64,000 nt of DNA from Bin80 sp026708685 (lineage in GTDB: Bacteria; Bacteroidota; Rhodothermia; Rhodothermales; Bin80), in NCBI GenBank assembly GCA_965200955.1, contig OZ241742.1, positions 930,001-994,000 of the forward strand. The letters are read 5' to 3'. The notes under the pieces were generated by a model that was not told the DNA's origin, ran no database searches, and was given only the letters and a program-made list of their open reading frames with translations. Positions 62,875 to 64,000 of the stretch are shown one piece after another; position 1 is the stretch's first letter, and every line of letters starts with the position of its first letter. Position numbers and translations under genes: made by a program.

Positions 62875-63025
62875 CTCGGAATCATTGACAAGCCAGCTTG
62901 GTCGTTTTGATGAATCCAACTTCTTGGAGCCAGAGTACGTCAATTATGGTGGATCTGACGGAAACGTCTCAACAACTCTTCGTAAATCTGATCGTATAGA
63001 CTCTTCAAGTCATCAGATTGCGTGA
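62864..63025 (+). CDS. Short unknown frame overlapping the endonuclease 3' end
   Basis: A 53-residue frame from ATG 62864 that overlaps the endonuclease stop by 11 bases. It reads MESNSESLTSQLGRFDESNF and then EPEYVNYGGSDGN, ending SSSHQIA. It is hydrophilic, with no recognised motif. Position and overlap suggest a third gene of the restriction operon or the 5' stub of a longer gene broken by mutation. It is supported only by overlap and composition. Confidence 0.35.
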   Translation: MESNSESLTSQLGRFDESNFLEPEYVNYGGSDGNVSTTLRKSDRIDSSSHQIA

Positions 63026-63159
63026 TTTAGGATGAAGAAGAGGTAAGCTAAAGATTGCATCTCTTTGTTTGGATCTAAGTTTTGATGTGAAGATTTATAG
63101 AGATGTTAATTTCATATTCCGATTCCAACGCATTAGGATCCATAAACAAGCAATGAATC

Positions 63160-63459
63160 ATGGACAAATCAATCTTATGGATGGACTTGACGGTTGAAGA
63201 TGCCGAAGAGGTTCGGGATTTTTATTCGGAAGTGATCGGTTGGAAGACTCAGCCTTTGGATATGGGCAGTTACGATGATTTTGTCATGGTCAATGATGAT
63301 CAGGAGCCCATTGCAGGAGTTTGTCACGCTCGCGGTGAAAATGCTGATCTTCCGCCCGTCTGGATTGCCTATGTTCAGGTTGAATCAGTAGACAAAAGTA
63401 TCAAGACCTGTATTGAAAAAGGGGGGCAGGTCATCAAACCGGGGATGTCCGAAAATTAG
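63160..63459 (+). CDS. VOC (glyoxalase-fold) protein, C-terminally truncated
   Basis: A 99-residue frame beginning MDKSILWMDLTVEDAEEVRD FYSEVIGW and containing GVCHARGENADLPPVWIAYV and VESVDKSIKTCIEKGGQVI, a typical VOC domain start. Family members run about 20-25 residues further, to a final strand with a metal-binding acidic residue (usually DPAGA-x-ALYQ). Here the frame ends after KPGMSEN and the expected tail is absent in all frames. A transposase gene starts 70 bp later, so the 3' end was probably lost to insertion. Confidence 0.75.
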   Translation: MDKSILWMDLTVEDAEEVRDFYSEVIGWKTQPLDMGSYDDFVMVNDDQEPIAGVCHARGENADLPPVWIAYVQVESVDKSIKTCIEKGGQVIKPGMSEN

Positions 63460-63527
63460 TTGATGTTCAAATCTATAGGAACCGTCTACTGGTATCCTAA
63501 TCCCTTCCATCCTATGAACATTGACCA

Positions 63528-64000
63528 ATGCTATTCCCTGAAGATTTTGGACAGTTACAGCAGACCTTAGATGAAGCTGGGGTCTCTGGGCACCAGTTAC
63601 GTGTGTCTCTGTTACGCCATTGCAGTGACTTGATCCAGCACCTCACCCACGATCTGGGGGTTTCCACACCTCTTGACCCTACTTCTGATTCTGCTCAAGA
63701 ACCCAGTCATGCAGATCCAGAAGAAGAGACATCGACAGCGTCCTTGTCGTCGCCGAGTTTCCCCGAATATGGGGATGAAGCCGATCTCCATCGAGTTCGT
63801 ATGGAGGCGTTGGATGTCTTTGATCACCGCCGTCTTGACGAAGAGACTTATGCCGTGTTGTGGATGGATGTGCTTCGCGTCTGGGGTGCACCCTTTTTAC
63901 TGTGTATGGGCTCTACGTTGGAAGGCGATCGGCGTATGTTAGGATTTGAGCAGGCCTCCGCACAGAACATCGCCCGCGTGACGCATTTGTTTGAGTCGCT
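63528..64000 (+). CDS. IS256/mutator-type transposase, N-terminal part (cut by window edge)
   Basis: The frame is open from ATG 63528 to the window edge (157 codons). It reads MLFPEDFGQLQQTLDEAGVS, an acidic low-complexity linker (EPSHADPEEETSTASLSS), then LWMDVLRVWGAPFLLCMGST and GDRRMLGFEQASAQNIARVT. The last part matches the mutator-type transposase phrase around the first catalytic Asp (here WMD) and GxxRxLGF. The rest lies outside. The element's left end should be between 63440 and 63527, at the truncated VOC gene. Confidence 0.65.
   Translation, partial: MLFPEDFGQLQQTLDEAGVSGHQLRVSLLRHCSDLIQHLTHDLGVSTPLDPTSDSAQEPSHADPEEETSTASLSSPSFPEYGDEADLHRVRMEALDVFDHRRLDEETYAVLWMDVLRVWGAPFLLCMGSTLEGDRRMLGFEQASAQNIARVTHLFES

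Noticed and set aside
1..64000. CRISPR arrays and tRNA genes
   Set aside because: No regularly spaced repeats were seen, and scanning the gaps for T-loop-like GTTCRANTC with matching acceptor stems gave nothing convincing.

Overview
The window looks like a chromosome segment of a heterotrophic, probably marine bacterium of the Rhodothermota/Balneolota/Bacteroidota (FCB) neighbourhood. I infer this from a BatA-type von Willebrand factor protein, a HiPIP plus azurin-like cupredoxin pair (HiPIP electron carriers are known from Rhodothermus), a lipoprotein sulfatase, short gyrB and weak Shine-Dalgarno sequences. No rRNA, tRNA or CRISPR array was found. The base composition is moderate, and core genes are mixed with accessory islands.

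Layout. 1-5.5 kb: edge of an ImmA/IrrE-type regulator, a GT4 glycogen synthase, an SLC12-like permease, HiPIP and cupredoxin lipoproteins. 5.9-8.7 kb: a three-gene catabolic-looking module (shikimate-dehydrogenase-like, xylose-isomerase-like TIM barrel, HAD phosphatase). 8.9-16.7 kb: a defence-like island with two divergent units. One is an OLD/RecF-like ATPase with a decayed PIN nuclease. The other is a translationally coupled AAA_14/DUF4143 plus giant NACHT-type STAND operon, preceded by three inverted repeats. 16.7-17.2 kb: mobile-element debris (possible group II intron 5' piece, IS66 remnant). 17.3-18.9 kb: a two-gene envelope unit with a poly-G tract that puts the first gene out of frame, a likely phase-variation switch. 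19.4-33.9 kb: mostly housekeeping (GT2, gyrB, BatA-like, hflX, uvrA, two GT4 enzymes, a TPR protein).

34-37.7 kb: a DDE transposase and a higBA toxin-antitoxin pair with a candidate operator. 37.8-49.8 kb: an MMPL/DUF3047/membrane-protein operon, a MaoC hydratase, recF, a NadR-type kinase, an intradiol dioxygenase, recG and a fatty-acid-hydroxylase-superfamily protein. 50-57.6 kb: a single-chain MmeI-like restriction-modification enzyme followed by a 374-codon gene cut by two complete insertion sequences. Removing each IS and one target-site copy restores the frame exactly. 57.9-64 kb: a Bcp-like peroxiredoxin, a sulfatase, a D12-class adenine methylase overlapping a HaeIII-family endonuclease, a truncated VOC protein and an IS256-type transposase running off the edge.

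Two 98-bp inverted-repeat elements (43728-43825 and 57624-57721) have the same length and terminal motif, and each is flanked by a perfect 4-bp direct repeat. They look like copies of one miniature transposable element. The strongest candidates for new biology are the AAA_14-NACHT operon with its altered nuclease domain, the poly-G switch, the miniature element family and the doubly interrupted gene next to the restriction enzyme.
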